Both the position numbers and the translations under genes were made by a program. The notes under the pieces were generated by a model. That model had not been told where the DNA came from, did no database searches, and saw only the letters and a program-made list of their open reading frames with translations. DNA of 64,000 bases from Bradyrhizobium barranii subsp. barranii (lineage in GTDB: Bacteria > Pseudomonadota > Alphaproteobacteria > Rhizobiales > Xanthobacteraceae), in contig NZ_CP086136.1 in NCBI RefSeq assembly GCF_017565645.3, forward strand, positions 2,587,501 to 2,651,500. Direction: 5' to 3'. Positions 33,152 to 42,756 of this stretch are shown here, in pieces; the first letter of the stretch is position 1, and each line of letters starts with the position of its first letter.

Positions 33152-34807
33152 ATGGCAACAATCGAGAGCGCTGGAACACTTTCGGGTGCCGGCGCAGGTT
33201 TTCTGGATCGCGAGCGAACCATCGCGACCGCCGGCTTCAATCGCTGGCTGGTGCCGCCGGCTGCGCTCTGCATCCATCTCTGCATCGGCATGGCCTACGG
33301 CTTCTCGGTGTTCTGGCTGCCGCTGTCGCGCGCGATCGGGGTGACCGCGCCGAAGGCGTGCGCAGACATGTCGCTGTTTCAGGAGCTGTTCACGACCAGC
33401 TGCGACTGGAAGGTCGCCAGCATGGGGTGGATGTACACGCTGTTCTTCGTGTTGCTCGGTATCGCGGCTGCAGTCTGGGGCGGCTGGCTGGAGCGCGTGG
33501 GACCGCGCAAGGCCGGCTTCGTTTCGGCGCTGTGCTGGTGCGGCGGTCTCTTCCTCGGTGCGATCGGAGTCTACACCCATCAGCTCTGGCTGTTGTGGCT
33601 GGGCTCGGGCGTGATCGGCGGTATCGGTCTCGGCCTTGGCTATATCTCGCCGGTGTCGACGCTGGTGAAGTGGTTTCCGGACCGCCGCGGCATGGCGACC
33701 GGCATGGCCATCATGGGCTTCGGCGGCGGCGCCATGATCGGCGCGCCGTTGGCGAACCTGTTGATGAACTACTTCAAGACCCCGACCTCGGTCGGTGTCT
33801 GGGAGACCTTCGTCGCGATGGGCGTCATCTACTTCGTGTTCATGATGATCGGCGCGTTCCGCTATCGCTTGCCGCCGCCCGGCTGGCAGCCCGAGGGCTG
33901 GACTCCGCCGTCCAAGGCCAACGCGATGATCTCGAAGAGCAACGTCCATCTCAACGACGCGCACAAGACGCCGCAGTTCTGGCTGATCTGGTGGGTGCTG
34001 TGCCTGAACGTATCGGCCGGCATCGGCGTGATTGGCATGGCCTCGCCGATGCTCCAGGAGATCTTCGCCGGCAAGCTGATCGGCCTGCCGGACGTCGGCT
34101 TCAACGCGCTCGACGCCGGGCAGAAGGCGCAGATCGCCGCGATCGCCGCGGGCTTCGCCGGATTGCTGTCGCTGTTCAACATCGGCGGCCGCTTCTTCTG
34201 GGCATCGCTGTCGGACAAGATCGGGCGCAAGAACACCTATTACACGTTCTTTATCCTCGGCATCGTGCTCTACGCGCTGGCGCCGACGTTTGCAGCGATG
34301 GGCTCGAAGCTCCTGTTCGTGCTCGGCTTCGGCATCATCCTCTCGATGTATGGCGGCGGGTTCGCCACCGTGCCGGCCTATCTTGCCGACATGTTCGGGA
34401 CCCAGTTCGTGGGCGCGATCCACGGCCGGCTGCTGACGGCGTGGTCCACCGCAGGCATCATCGGCCCAGTCGTGGTGAACTATATCCGCGAGTTCCAGCT
34501 CGCGGCGGGCGTGCCGCGCGATCAGCTCTACAACACGACCATGTACATCCTGTGCGCGATGCTGATCGCGGGCCTGATCTGCAACTACCTGATCAAGCCG
34601 GTCGATTCGAAGTGGCACATGAAGGACGCCGACGTCGCCAAGCTGCAAGCGGCGAGCGCCAGCGCCGCTGCCGCGGGGCCGCACGGCTCCTACGGCATCG
34701 GATTTGGCGGGCTTGACGTCAAGGCGGCGATGTTCTGGGCCTTCGTCGGCGTTCCCCTGCTTTGGGGTGTCTGGAAGACGCTGGAGAGCGCGGTCAAGAT
34801 CTTCTGA
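33152..34807 (+). CDS. Oxalate/formate antiporter family MFS transporter
   Basis: 551 residues from ATG 33152 (GGGGAGG eight bases upstream). About 12 membrane segments with the OFA family pattern: PPAALCIHLCIGMAYGFSVFWLPL, GGIGLGLGYISPVSTLVKWFPDRRGMATGMAIMGFGGGAM, and GGRFFWASLSDKIGRKNTYYTFF between halves. OxlT-type carriers swap oxalate for formate, supplying oxalate and exporting formate. The location before an NAD-linked formate dehydrogenase fits formate or oxalate handling. The exact substrate is not shown by sequence alone. Confidence 0.88.
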   Translation: MATIESAGTLSGAGAGFLDRERTIATAGFNRWLVPPAALCIHLCIGMAYGFSVFWLPLSRAIGVTAPKACADMSLFQELFTTSCDWKVASMGWMYTLFFVLLGIAAAVWGGWLERVGPRKAGFVSALCWCGGLFLGAIGVYTHQLWLLWLGSGVIGGIGLGLGYISPVSTLVKWFPDRRGMATGMAIMGFGGGAMIGAPLANLLMNYFKTPTSVGVWETFVAMGVIYFVFMMIGAFRYRLPPPGWQPEGWTPPSKANAMISKSNVHLNDAHKTPQFWLIWWVLCLNVSAGIGVIGMASPMLQEIFAGKLIGLPDVGFNALDAGQKAQIAAIAAGFAGLLSLFNIGGRFFWASLSDKIGRKNTYYTFFILGIVLYALAPTFAAMGSKLLFVLGFGIILSMYGGGFATVPAYLADMFGTQFVGAIHGRLLTAWSTAGIIGPVVVNYIREFQLAAGVPRDQLYNTTMYILCAMLIAGLICNYLIKPVDSKWHMKDADVAKLQAASASAAAAGPHGSYGIGFGGLDVKAAMFWAFVGVPLLWGVWKTLESAVKIF

Positions 34808-34917
34808 TCGCCGTCGAGACTGCCGCGGGATGCTGATCATCGGCGTCCCGCGGCGTTTGCCTTTTAGACATCATCGAGAGTCGGACTTAATCAAGAGTGG
34901 GACTTAGGGGGATTGAA

Positions 34918-35190
34918 ATGCTTCGCACCCGAATTTGCCTTGTGGCCGTGTTGCTTGTCGCTGGCCTTCATGCCGCATCCGCGCAGACGACGCCGCCGGC
35001 GGCGCCTGCCGCAACGACCGAAGCCAAGCCGGGCAAGATCAAGCTCACCATGCAGAAGCTGAAGGACATGAAGGCGAAGTGGGCGGCCAACAAGCCGAAG
35101 CTCAAGGCCTGCCGCGCCGACGTGAAGTCCAAGGGCCTCGCTGGCGACGACCGCTGGTTCTACATCGAAGAGTGCATGAGCAAGACGTGA
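34918..35190 (+). CDS. Small PsiF-like exported protein
   Basis: 90 residues from ATG 34918 (AGGGGG upstream). A signal peptide (MLRTRICLVAVLLVAGLHAASA) precedes a Pro/Ala linker and a short Lys-rich helix. The helix ends KLKACRADVKSKGLAGDDRWFYIEECMSKT, a single PsiF-type repeat with two Cys. PsiF proteins are phosphate-starvation-induced proteins of unknown mechanism. It stands alone between the carrier and the formate dehydrogenase genes. Confidence 0.75.
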   Translation: MLRTRICLVAVLLVAGLHAASAQTTPPAAPAATTEAKPGKIKLTMQKLKDMKAKWAANKPKLKACRADVKSKGLAGDDRWFYIEECMSKT

Positions 35191-35215
35191 GGTCGCGCCA
35201 CAAATCGGATCGATG

Positions 35216-35249
35216 AAGGGGCATGGAGCCGCGCGGCTGCATGCCCCTT
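35216..35249 (+). terminator. Rho-independent-type hairpin after the PsiF-like gene
   Basis: Perfect 10-bp arms AAGGGGCATG (35216-35225) and CATGCCCCTT (35240-35249) around a GC-rich loop, 25 bp after the stop codon. It separates the small gene from the formate dehydrogenase operon. Confidence 0.65.
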
Positions 35250-35342
35250 AAATGCTTATCGGAACGCATGAATTCTCTTGGCATCTGGTATGCCACAGGC
35301 TAGAGTTGGACTCGTTCTAAAGAAGAGATACGAGACGCATCG

Positions 35343-37046
35343 ATGAGTCACGACGTGCACGAGGTCCGCTCGTTCGAACACCCGGGCGAGGGACGGAAGC
35401 GAGCCAAGGCCACGCCCAAGGGGCGGCAGGTCGATCCCACCGCCGCGCACGAGATCGAGCAGCTGCTCGGCGACAGGCCGCGGCGGCGCGACCTCCTGAT
35501 CGAATATCTGCACCTGATCCAGGACAAATATCACCAGATCTCGGCCGCTCATCTCGCCGCGCTTGCCGACGAGATGAAGCTTGCCTTCGCCGAGGTGTTC
35601 GAGACCGCGACCTTCTACGCGCATTTCGACATCGTGAAGGAAGGCGAGCCTGATATCGCGCCGCTGACGATCCGCGTTTGCGATTCTCTCACTTGCGCGA
35701 TGCTGGGCGGCGAGAAGCTGCTCGCCGATCTGCAGAGCACATCGGGTCCGGGCATCCGCGTCGTGCGCGCGCCCTGCGTCGGCCGCTGCGATACGGCGCC
35801 GGCGGCTGAGGTCGGCCACAACTTCGTCGATCACGCGACCGTGGCCAATGTGATGGCGGCGGCGAAGGCCGGCGACACCCATGCGCATCTGCCTGAGTAC
35901 GTTGACTACGACGCCTATGTCGCCGGCGGCGGCTACAAGCTGCTCAATCGCGTGCGCTCGGGTGAGTTGCCGAAGGACGATCTGCTGAAGGCGCTCGACG
36001 ACGCCTCGCTGCGCGGCCTCGGCGGCGCCGGCTTCCCCACGGGCCGGAAATGGCGCGCGGTGCTGGGCGAACCCGGCCCGCGGCTGATGGCGATCAATGG
36101 CGACGAGGGCGAGCCTGGCACGTTCAAGGACCGCGTCTATCTCGAAAGCGATCCGCATCGCTTCATCGAAGGCATGCTACTCGGCGCGCATGTCGTGCAG
36201 GCCTCCGACGTCTACATCTATCTGCGCGACGAATATCCGGCATCGCGCGAGATCCTCGAGCGTGAGATCGCAAAGCTTCCTCCGGGCGGTCCGACGCTGC
36301 ACATGCGCCGCGGCGCCGGCGCCTATATCTGTGGCGAGGAATCCTCGCTGCTCGAAAGCATCGAGGGCAAGCGCGGATTGCCCCGGCACAAGCCGCCTTA
36401 TCCGTTCCAGGTCGGCCTGTTCGGCCTGCCGACGCTGATCAACAACATCGAGACGCTGTGGTGGGTGCGCGACATCGTCGAGAAGGGCGCGGACTGGTGG
36501 AAGGGCAATGGCCGCCATGAGCGTCACGGCCTGCGCAGCTTCTCGGTCTCGGGCCGCGTCAAGAACCCCGGCATGAAGCTGGCACCCGCCGGCATCACTG
36601 TGCGCGAATTGATCGACGAATATTGCGGCGGCATGGCCGACGGGCACCAGTTCTATGCGTACCTGCCGGGCGGCGCGTCGGGCGGCATCCTGCCGGCGTC
36701 CATGGACGACATCCCGCTCGATTTCGGCACGCTGGAGAAATACGGCTGCTTCATCGGCTCGGCCGCGATCGTGATCCTGTCGCAAAAGGACAGCGTGCGC
36801 GCGGCGGCGCTGAACCTGATGAAGTTCTTCGAGGACGAGAGCTGCGGCCAGTGCACGCCGTGCCGTGTCGGAACCCAGAAGGCGGCGCAGCTGATGCAGA
36901 AGCCCGTCTGGAACCGCGCACTTCTGGAAGAATTGAGCCAGGCGATGCGCGATGCCTCGATCTGCGGGCTCGGACAGGCGGCATCGAATCCGCTGTCTAC
37001 TGTGATCAAATATTTCCCTGACGAGTTCAAGGAAGCGGCCGAATGA
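35343..37046 (+). CDS. NAD-dependent formate dehydrogenase, fused gamma/beta (NuoE-NuoF-like) subunit
   Basis: 567 residues. The first ~170 are a thioredoxin-like [2Fe-2S] NuoE/FdsG domain (FETATFYAHFDIV, then Cys ligands in CDSLTCAMLGG and APCVGRCDTAP). The rest is NuoF/FdsB: GGAGFPTGRKW, the FMN/NAD region INGDEGEPGTFKDR and GAGAYICGEESSLLESIEGKRG, and the [4Fe-4S] ligands ESCGQCTPCRVGT. It takes electrons from the catalytic subunit to NAD+. In Ralstonia-type enzymes FdsG and FdsB are separate; here they are one chain. Its stop overlaps the next start (ATGA). Confidence 0.9.
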   Translation: MSHDVHEVRSFEHPGEGRKRAKATPKGRQVDPTAAHEIEQLLGDRPRRRDLLIEYLHLIQDKYHQISAAHLAALADEMKLAFAEVFETATFYAHFDIVKEGEPDIAPLTIRVCDSLTCAMLGGEKLLADLQSTSGPGIRVVRAPCVGRCDTAPAAEVGHNFVDHATVANVMAAAKAGDTHAHLPEYVDYDAYVAGGGYKLLNRVRSGELPKDDLLKALDDASLRGLGGAGFPTGRKWRAVLGEPGPRLMAINGDEGEPGTFKDRVYLESDPHRFIEGMLLGAHVVQASDVYIYLRDEYPASREILEREIAKLPPGGPTLHMRRGAGAYICGEESSLLESIEGKRGLPRHKPPYPFQVGLFGLPTLINNIETLWWVRDIVEKGADWWKGNGRHERHGLRSFSVSGRVKNPGMKLAPAGITVRELIDEYCGGMADGHQFYAYLPGGASGGILPASMDDIPLDFGTLEKYGCFIGSAAIVILSQKDSVRAAALNLMKFFEDESCGQCTPCRVGTQKAAQLMQKPVWNRALLEELSQAMRDASICGLGQAASNPLSTVIKYFPDEFKEAAE

Positions 37047-39811
37047 CCAAAATTACGTTCGAGCTCGACGGCAAGCAGGTCGAGGCCAAACCCGGCGAGA
37101 CGATCTGGCAAGTTGCAAAACGCCAAGGCCGCGAGATTCCGCATCTGTGCTATTCGCCAGCGCCCGATTACCGCCCCGACGGCAATTGCCGCGCCTGCAT
37201 GGTCGAGATCGAGGGCGAGCGCGTGCTCGCCGCCTCCTGCAAGCGCACCCCGTCGGTCGGCATGAAGGTGAAGACCGAGTCCGCGCGTGCGGTGTCGGCG
37301 CAAAAGATGGTGATGGAGCTGCTCGTCGCCGACCAGCCGGCGCGCGAGACCTCGCACGATCCGGATTCGAAGTTCTGGCACTGGGCCGAGACCACAGGCG
37401 TCACCGAAAGCCGCTTCCCCGCCGCCGAGCGCTGGGCGACCGATGCCAGCCATCCCGCGATGCGCGTCAATCTCGATGCCTGCATCCAGTGCGGCCTCTG
37501 CGTGCGTGCCTGCCGCGAGGTCCAGGTCAACGACGTCATCGGCATGGCGTATCGCAGCCATGGCTCGAAGATCGTGTTCGACTTCGACGATCCCATGGGC
37601 GAGTCCACCTGTGTCGCCTGCGGCGAGTGCGTGCAGGCCTGCCCGACCGGCGCGCTGATGCCGGCCGTCATGCTGGATGAGAAGCAGACCCGTGTCGTCT
37701 ACGCTGACAAGAAGGTGGATTCGCTCTGCCCGTTCTGCGGCGTCGGCTGCCAGGTGACCTACGAGGTCAAGGACGAGAAGGTGATCTATGCCGAGGGGCG
37801 CGACGGCCCCGCCAATCACAACCGTCTTTGCGTCAAGGGCCGCTTCGGCTTCGACTACATCCACCATCCGCATCGTCTGACCAAGCCTCTGGTGCGGCTG
37901 CCGAATGCGAAGAAGGATTCCAACGACCAGGTCGACCCGGCCAATCCCTTCACGCATTTCCGCGAAGCGAGCTGGGAAGAAGCGCTCGACATCGCGGCCA
38001 AGGGCCTCGTCAGGATCCGCGATGAGAAGGGCGTGAAGGCGCTGGCCGGCTTCGGCTCGGCCAAGGGCTCGAATGAAGAGGCCTATCTGTTCCAGAAGCT
38101 GGTGCGCACCGGTTTTGGCTCGAACAATGTCGACCATTGCACGCGGCTCTGCCACGCCTCGTCGGTGGCGGCGCTGTTCGAAGGCCTGAGCTCGGGCGCG
38201 GTGTCGGCGCCGTTCTCGGCTGCGATGGATGCCGAAGTCATCATCGTGATCGGCGCCAATCCGACCGTGAACCATCCGGTCGCCGCGACCTTCATCAAGA
38301 ACGCGGTCAAGCAGAATGGCGCCAAGCTGTTCGTGATGGATCCGCGCCGGCAGACGCTGTCGCGCCACGCGACCAAGCATCTGCAATTCAAGCCGGGCTC
38401 CGACGTCGCCATGCTGAATGCGATGATCAACACGATCATCACCGAAGGCCTGACCGACGACCAATATATCGCCGGCTACACCGAGGGATTTGAGGACCTC
38501 AAGGAGAAGATCAAGGAATTCACGCCGGAGAAGATGGAGGCGATCTGCGGCATCCCGGCGCAAACGCTGCGCGAGGTTGCGCGCACCTATGCGCGGGCAA
38601 AGTCGTCGATCATCTTCTGGGGCATGGGCATCAGCCAGCATGTCCACGGCACCGACAATGCGCGCTGCCTGATCGCGCTCGCGCTGATCACCGGCCAGGT
38701 CGGCCGTCCCGGCACAGGTCTGCATCCGCTGCGCGGCCAGAACAACGTGCAGGGCGCCTCCGACGCCGGCCTGATCCCGATGTTCCTGCCGGATTATCAG
38801 CCGGTCAGCCGCGACGATCTGCGCGGCAATTTCGAAAAGCTGTGGCACCAGGATCTCGATCCCGTCCGCGGTTTGACCGTGGTCGAGATCATGAACGCGA
38901 TCCATGCCGGCGAGATCACGGGCATGTATATCGAGGGCGAGAATCCCGCGATGTCCGATCCCGATCTCCAGCATGCGCGCCAGGCGCTGGCCATGCTCGA
39001 TCATCTCGTCGTGCAGGATCTCTTCGTCACCGAGACCGCGTTCCATGCCGACGTCATCCTGCCGGCCTCGGCCTTTGCCGAAAAGGACGGCTCCTTCACC
39101 AACACCGATCGCCGCGTGCAGCTCGCGCGCCAGGTGATCAAGCCGCCGGGCGATGCGCGGCAGGATCTCTGGATCATCCAGGAGATCGGCAAGCGGATGG
39201 GCCTGCCCTGGAATTATTCCGGCCCCGGCGACGTCTACACCGAGATGGCGGAGTTGATGCCCTCGCTCAAGAACATCAGCTGGGAGCGGCTGGTGCGCGA
39301 AGGCGCCGTGACCTATCCGGCCGATGATCCGAACAAGCCCGGCAACGAGATCATCTTCACCACGGGCTTCCCGACTGCGAGCGGCCGCGGCAAGATCGTG
39401 CCGGCCAAGGTCATCCCGCCGGATGAGCTGCCCGACACCGAATATCCGATGGTGCTCTCGACCGGTCGCGTGCTCGAGCATTGGCACACAGGCTCGATGA
39501 CGCGCCGCGCGCAGGTGCTCGACCAGATCGAGCCGGAGGCGGTCGCGTTCATGTCGCCGAAGGACATGCACCGGAAGAAGCTCGCGCCCGGCGATTTCAT
39601 CCGGCTGGAGACCCGCCGCGGTGCGGTCGAGGTCAAGGTCCGCTCCGATCGTGACGTGCCCGAGAACATGGTGTTCATGCCGTTCTGCTACGCGGAAGCG
39701 GCGGCCAACCTGTTGACCAACCCGGCGCTTGATCCCTTCGGCAAGATCCCGGAGTTCAAGTTCTGCGCGGCCAGGGCCGAGCGCGTGGAGATGCGGGACG
39801 CGGCTGAGTAG
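37043..39811 (+). CDS. NAD-dependent formate dehydrogenase, catalytic alpha subunit
   Basis: 922 residues, starting inside the stop of the preceding gene. Domains in order: a [2Fe-2S] ferredoxin (CYSPAPDYRPDGNCRAC), a NuoG-type His/Cys cluster (HWAETTGVTESR area), two [4Fe-4S] clusters (CIQCGLCVRACREVQ, CVACGECVQACPTGA), then the molybdenum bis-MGD domains from about residue 220 (CPFCGVGCQVTYEV). The active-site region NVDHCTRLCHASSV carries a Cys in place of selenocysteine, so no Sec machinery is required. It oxidises formate to CO2 in the cytoplasm. The maturation factors FdhD, MobA, MobB and MoeA lie just upstream. Confidence 0.93.
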   Translation: MTKITFELDGKQVEAKPGETIWQVAKRQGREIPHLCYSPAPDYRPDGNCRACMVEIEGERVLAASCKRTPSVGMKVKTESARAVSAQKMVMELLVADQPARETSHDPDSKFWHWAETTGVTESRFPAAERWATDASHPAMRVNLDACIQCGLCVRACREVQVNDVIGMAYRSHGSKIVFDFDDPMGESTCVACGECVQACPTGALMPAVMLDEKQTRVVYADKKVDSLCPFCGVGCQVTYEVKDEKVIYAEGRDGPANHNRLCVKGRFGFDYIHHPHRLTKPLVRLPNAKKDSNDQVDPANPFTHFREASWEEALDIAAKGLVRIRDEKGVKALAGFGSAKGSNEEAYLFQKLVRTGFGSNNVDHCTRLCHASSVAALFEGLSSGAVSAPFSAAMDAEVIIVIGANPTVNHPVAATFIKNAVKQNGAKLFVMDPRRQTLSRHATKHLQFKPGSDVAMLNAMINTIITEGLTDDQYIAGYTEGFEDLKEKIKEFTPEKMEAICGIPAQTLREVARTYARAKSSIIFWGMGISQHVHGTDNARCLIALALITGQVGRPGTGLHPLRGQNNVQGASDAGLIPMFLPDYQPVSRDDLRGNFEKLWHQDLDPVRGLTVVEIMNAIHAGEITGMYIEGENPAMSDPDLQHARQALAMLDHLVVQDLFVTETAFHADVILPASAFAEKDGSFTNTDRRVQLARQVIKPPGDARQDLWIIQEIGKRMGLPWNYSGPGDVYTEMAELMPSLKNISWERLVREGAVTYPADDPNKPGNEIIFTTGFPTASGRGKIVPAKVIPPDELPDTEYPMVLSTGRVLEHWHTGSMTRRAQVLDQIEPEAVAFMSPKDMHRKKLAPGDFIRLETRRGAVEVKVRSDRDVPENMVFMPFCYAEAAANLLTNPALDPFGKIPEFKFCAARAERVEMRDAAE

Positions 39812-39853
39812 GCGATTCGCCGTTTGGCAGCACGGTCTCGCCAACCCACCGCT

Positions 39854-39980
39854 GTCGTCCCCGCGAACGCGGGGATCCATAGCGCGTGATCTATCGATTG
39901 CGGACGGTCGCGATCCCGGACCATGAGCCTCCGCCAAACTTCTCCCTGTGGTTATGGGTCCCCGCGTTCGCGGGGACGAC
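39854..39980. repeat. Palindromic intergenic repeat
   Basis: Two arms (39854-39881 and 39952-39980) are inverted copies. Each contains CCCCGCGAACGCGGGG, itself a hairpin. It lies between the formate dehydrogenase and ybaK genes and is a REP-like element of a different sequence type from the one near 20.2 kb. Confidence 0.7.
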
Positions 39981-40045
39981 ACCGAATGTGTGGCGGGTAT
40001 ATACCCGACATCGCCACGGCTTCGCTCCGGTGGTAAACTTGGCGC

Positions 40046-40519
40046 ATGTCCAAAGTCACTCCAGCCACGCGCGCGCTTGCAGCCGCAGGCGTTGCCTTCA
40101 CTGTCCACACCTACGACTACGATCCTGACGCCGAGAGCATCGGGCTCCAGGCGGCGTCGGCTCTCGGTGAAGATCCGTCGCGCGTGCTGAAGACGCTGAT
40201 GGCGCTGGTGGACGGCAAGCCGATCTGCGTCGTCGTCCCGTCCGACCAGGAAGTCTCCATGAAAAAGCTCGCCGCTGCCGCGAGCGGCAAGTCGGCGCAG
40301 ATGATGAAGCCGCCCGAGGCCGAGCGGGTCACCGGCTACAAGGTCGGTGGCATCAGCCCGTTCGGGCAGCGCAAACCGGTGCGCACCGTGATCGAGCAGA
40401 GCGCGCTCGCGCATGATCAGGTCTATCTCAACGGCGGCCAGCGCGGCTTGCAGGTTCGGCTGAAGCCGGGCGACGTGCGGGATGTCCTGAAAGCGGTCGT
40501 CGCGGATGTGGTCGCGTGA
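40046..40519 (+). CDS. ybaK: Cys-tRNA(Pro)/Cys-tRNA(Cys) deacylase YbaK family
   Basis: 157 residues. The INSERTION-domain deacylase fold is shown by TPATRALAAAGVAFTVHTYDYDP, VLKTLMALVDGKPICVVVPSDQEVSMKKLAAA, and GYKVGGISPFGQRKPVRTVIEQSAL. YbaK clears mischarged Cys-tRNA(Pro). The length and motifs match the family. It stands as a single gene, convergent with the GntR gene. Confidence 0.9.
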   Translation: MSKVTPATRALAAAGVAFTVHTYDYDPDAESIGLQAASALGEDPSRVLKTLMALVDGKPICVVVPSDQEVSMKKLAAAASGKSAQMMKPPEAERVTGYKVGGISPFGQRKPVRTVIEQSALAHDQVYLNGGQRGLQVRLKPGDVRDVLKAVVADVVA

Positions 40520-40529
40520 GCGCCGCGCG

Positions 40530-41213
40530 CTACTGCTTCTGCAGCAACTTGAGCCGGCAGCGCAATGCCTCGCGGATATGCGCCCTCGCAAGCTGCTCGG
40601 CCTTGTCGCCGTCGCGCGCGGCGATGGCGTCGATGATGGCCTGATGCTCGCCGTGGCTGGTCGAGGGACGGCCCGTCACCGTGAAGGTGGTCGGGCCCAG
40701 CAGCGCGATCCAGTCCTGCAATTCGCGCGAGGCGTTGTCGAGATAGCGGTTGCGCGCGGCGCGGCAGATGGCTTCGTGGAAGGCGCGGTTGAGCCGCGCC
40801 ATCTCTGCAGCGTCTGACGCCGACGCCTCGACAAAGGCCTGCTCGATATCCCTGAGCGCGTGGACTTCGGGAGTGGAGGCGTGCTCGGCGGCCAGGCGCG
40901 CTGCAGCACCTTCCATGATCTCCCGCATGGCGTAGAGCTCGAGCACCTCGGAAATGTCGAGGTCGCGCACGATCAACCCGCGGCCGCCGGCGGGCTCGAC
41001 GAAGCCGCGGGCCGCGAGACGGCCAAGCGCCTCCCGGACTGGCGTGCGGCTGACCTTGAGCCGCTGCGCGACCTCTTCCTCGCGCAGTCGGTCTCCGGCG
41101 CGGTAACTGCCGGCTTGGAGCGCCTCGCACAGCGAGCGGAACACGGCTTCGCCCAGTGCCACGCCGCCGCCGCGTGCGATCGATCCGCCTGTCTTTGCCG
41201 CGCGCTTGGCCAT
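40530..41213 (-). CDS. GntR-family (FadR/FCD-type) transcriptional regulator
   Basis: 227 residues. A winged HTH (LCEALQAGSYRAGDRLREEEVAQRLKVSRTPVREALGRLAARGFVE) is joined to an FCD ligand domain. Its metal-type residues appear in RLNRAFHEAICRAARN and HGEHQAIIDAI. It is divergent from tcuA across 151 bp holding a perfect 14-bp palindrome. A repressor of tcuAB relieved by tricarballylate or a related acid is the natural reading. Confidence 0.88.
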   Translation of the reverse strand: MAKRAAKTGGSIARGGGVALGEAVFRSLCEALQAGSYRAGDRLREEEVAQRLKVSRTPVREALGRLAARGFVEPAGGRGLIVRDLDISEVLELYAMREIMEGAAARLAAEHASTPEVHALRDIEQAFVEASASDAAEMARLNRAFHEAICRAARNRYLDNASRELQDWIALLGPTTFTVTGRPSTSHGEHQAIIDAIAARDGDKAEQLARAHIREALRCRLKLLQKQ

Positions 41214-41271
41214 ATTCCCTCACGGCGCATCCTGCCCATGCAGAGATGCCACTTGCACCGCCGATGTATAT

Positions 41272-41285
41272 CTTTGTATACAAAG
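41272..41285. promoter_or_regulatory. Operator palindrome for the GntR regulator
   Basis: CTTTGTATACAAAG is a perfect 14-bp palindrome with the TTGTATACAA core bound by many FCD-type GntR proteins. It lies 59 bp from the GntR start and 80 bp from the tcuA start, suited to control both genes. Confidence 0.7.
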
Positions 41286-41364
41286 GTACGCAATGGCTGC
41301 CCTTGGGTCGATCGGGGTCCTCGGCGGCAGAATGTCTCTAACTTCGTCGCATCGGGCAGACGGG

Positions 41365-42756
41365 ATGAGCAGCAAATACGACGTGCTGGTGATCGGCGGC
41401 GGCAATGCGGCACTGTGCGCGGCGATCTCGGCGCGCCGCGGCGGTGCCTCGGTGCTGGTGCTGGAGGGCGCGCCAAAATTCTATCGCGGCGGCAACACCC
41501 GCCACACCCGCAACCTGCGCTGCGCCCATGATGCGGCGACTGAGATCCTGACCGGTCCCTACACCGAAGAGGAATTCTGGCAAGATCTGCTGCTGGTGAC
41601 GGGCGGCCAGACCGACGAGGTGCTCGCCCGGCACATGATCCGGGAGTCCAAGGATATCCTGAACTGGATCGTGGAGCAGGGCGTGCGCTGGCAGCCCTCG
41701 CTCGGCGGCACGCTGAGCCTTGGCCGCACCAACTCCTTCTTTCTCGGCGGCGGCCGCGCGATGTTGAACGCGCTCTATCTCACCGCCGAGCGGCTCGGCG
41801 TCGACGTCGAATACGACGCCGAGGTCACCGATCTCGTGATCGAGGACGGCATGTTCCTCGCCGCGCGCCTCAAGCGGCCGATCAAGGGCGAGAGCGAGAT
41901 CCGCGCGACGTCGCTGGTCGCCGCGGCCGGCGGGTTCGAGGCCAACATCGAATGGCTGAAGCAATATTGGGGCGACGCCGCGGACAATTTCCTGATCCGC
42001 GGCACGCCCTATAACCGCGGCTCGATCCTGAAGATGCTGCTCGACAAGGGCGTGCAGGAGGTCGGCGATCCCACCCAGTGCCATGCGGTCGCAATCGACG
42101 CCCGTGCGCCGAAATTCGACGGCGGCATCATCACCCGCCACGACTCCGTCGTGTTCGGCATCGTCGTCAACAAGCATGCCCAGCGATTCTACGACGAGGG
42201 TGAGGACATCTGGCCGAAGCGCTATGCGATCTGGGGCCGGCTGGTCGCGGCGCAGCCCGACCAGATCGCCTACATCATCTTCGATTCCACCGTCGTCACG
42301 AGCTTCATGCCGACGCTGTTCCCGCCGATCGCCGGGCAGACCGTCGCCGAGCTGGCCGACAAGCTCGAGCTCGATCCGGCTGCGCTGGAGAAGACCGTCA
42401 CCGAGTTCAACGCGGCCGTGCGGCCCGGCACCTTCGATCACACCATTCTGGATGACAGCGTGACTGAAGGCATCACGCCGCCGAAGACGCATTGGGCGCG
42501 CAAAATCGAGACCCCGCCCTATCTCGCCTATCCGGTGCGGCCCGGCATCACCTTCACCTATCTCGGCACGCGCGTGAACAAGGAGGCGCGGATGCTGATG
42601 GCTGACGGCAAGCCGTCCGCCAACATGTTCGCGGCCGGCGAGATCATGGCCGGCAACGTGCTCGGCAAGGGGTATGCCGCCGGCATGGGCATGACCATCG
42701 GCAGCGTGTTCGGGCGGATCGCGGGACGGGAAGCGGCGAAACATGCACGGAACTAG
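41365..42756 (+). CDS. tcuA: FAD-dependent tricarballylate dehydrogenase TcuA
   Basis: 463 residues from ATG 41365; an ATG at 41332 is possible. A flavoprotein of the fumarate reductase/succinate dehydrogenase type: KYDVLVIGGGNAALCAAISARRGGASVLVLEG, RGGNTRHTRNLR, and the end MFAAGEIMAGNVLGKGYAAGMGMTIGSVFGRIAGREAA. TcuA oxidises tricarballylate to cis-aconitate. The next gene, tcuB, starts 14 bp inside its 3' end and passes the electrons to the membrane. Confidence 0.9.
   Translation: MSSKYDVLVIGGGNAALCAAISARRGGASVLVLEGAPKFYRGGNTRHTRNLRCAHDAATEILTGPYTEEEFWQDLLLVTGGQTDEVLARHMIRESKDILNWIVEQGVRWQPSLGGTLSLGRTNSFFLGGGRAMLNALYLTAERLGVDVEYDAEVTDLVIEDGMFLAARLKRPIKGESEIRATSLVAAAGGFEANIEWLKQYWGDAADNFLIRGTPYNRGSILKMLLDKGVQEVGDPTQCHAVAIDARAPKFDGGIITRHDSVVFGIVVNKHAQRFYDEGEDIWPKRYAIWGRLVAAQPDQIAYIIFDSTVVTSFMPTLFPPIAGQTVAELADKLELDPAALEKTVTEFNAAVRPGTFDHTILDDSVTEGITPPKTHWARKIETPPYLAYPVRPGITFTYLGTRVNKEARMLMADGKPSANMFAAGEIMAGNVLGKGYAAGMGMTIGSVFGRIAGREAAKHARN

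Noticed and set aside
32963..34840. 625-codon minus-strand frame opposite the oxalate/formate carrier
   Set aside because: The true gene is the twelve-helix carrier on the plus strand; the antisense frame has shadow composition.
36653..40591. Very long antisense frame (1312 codons) opposite the formate dehydrogenase genes
   Set aside because: It mirrors strong coding genes with clear Fe-S and molybdenum motifs. It is rich in His, Arg, Asp and Leu as expected of a GC-rich shadow frame and has no domain pattern.
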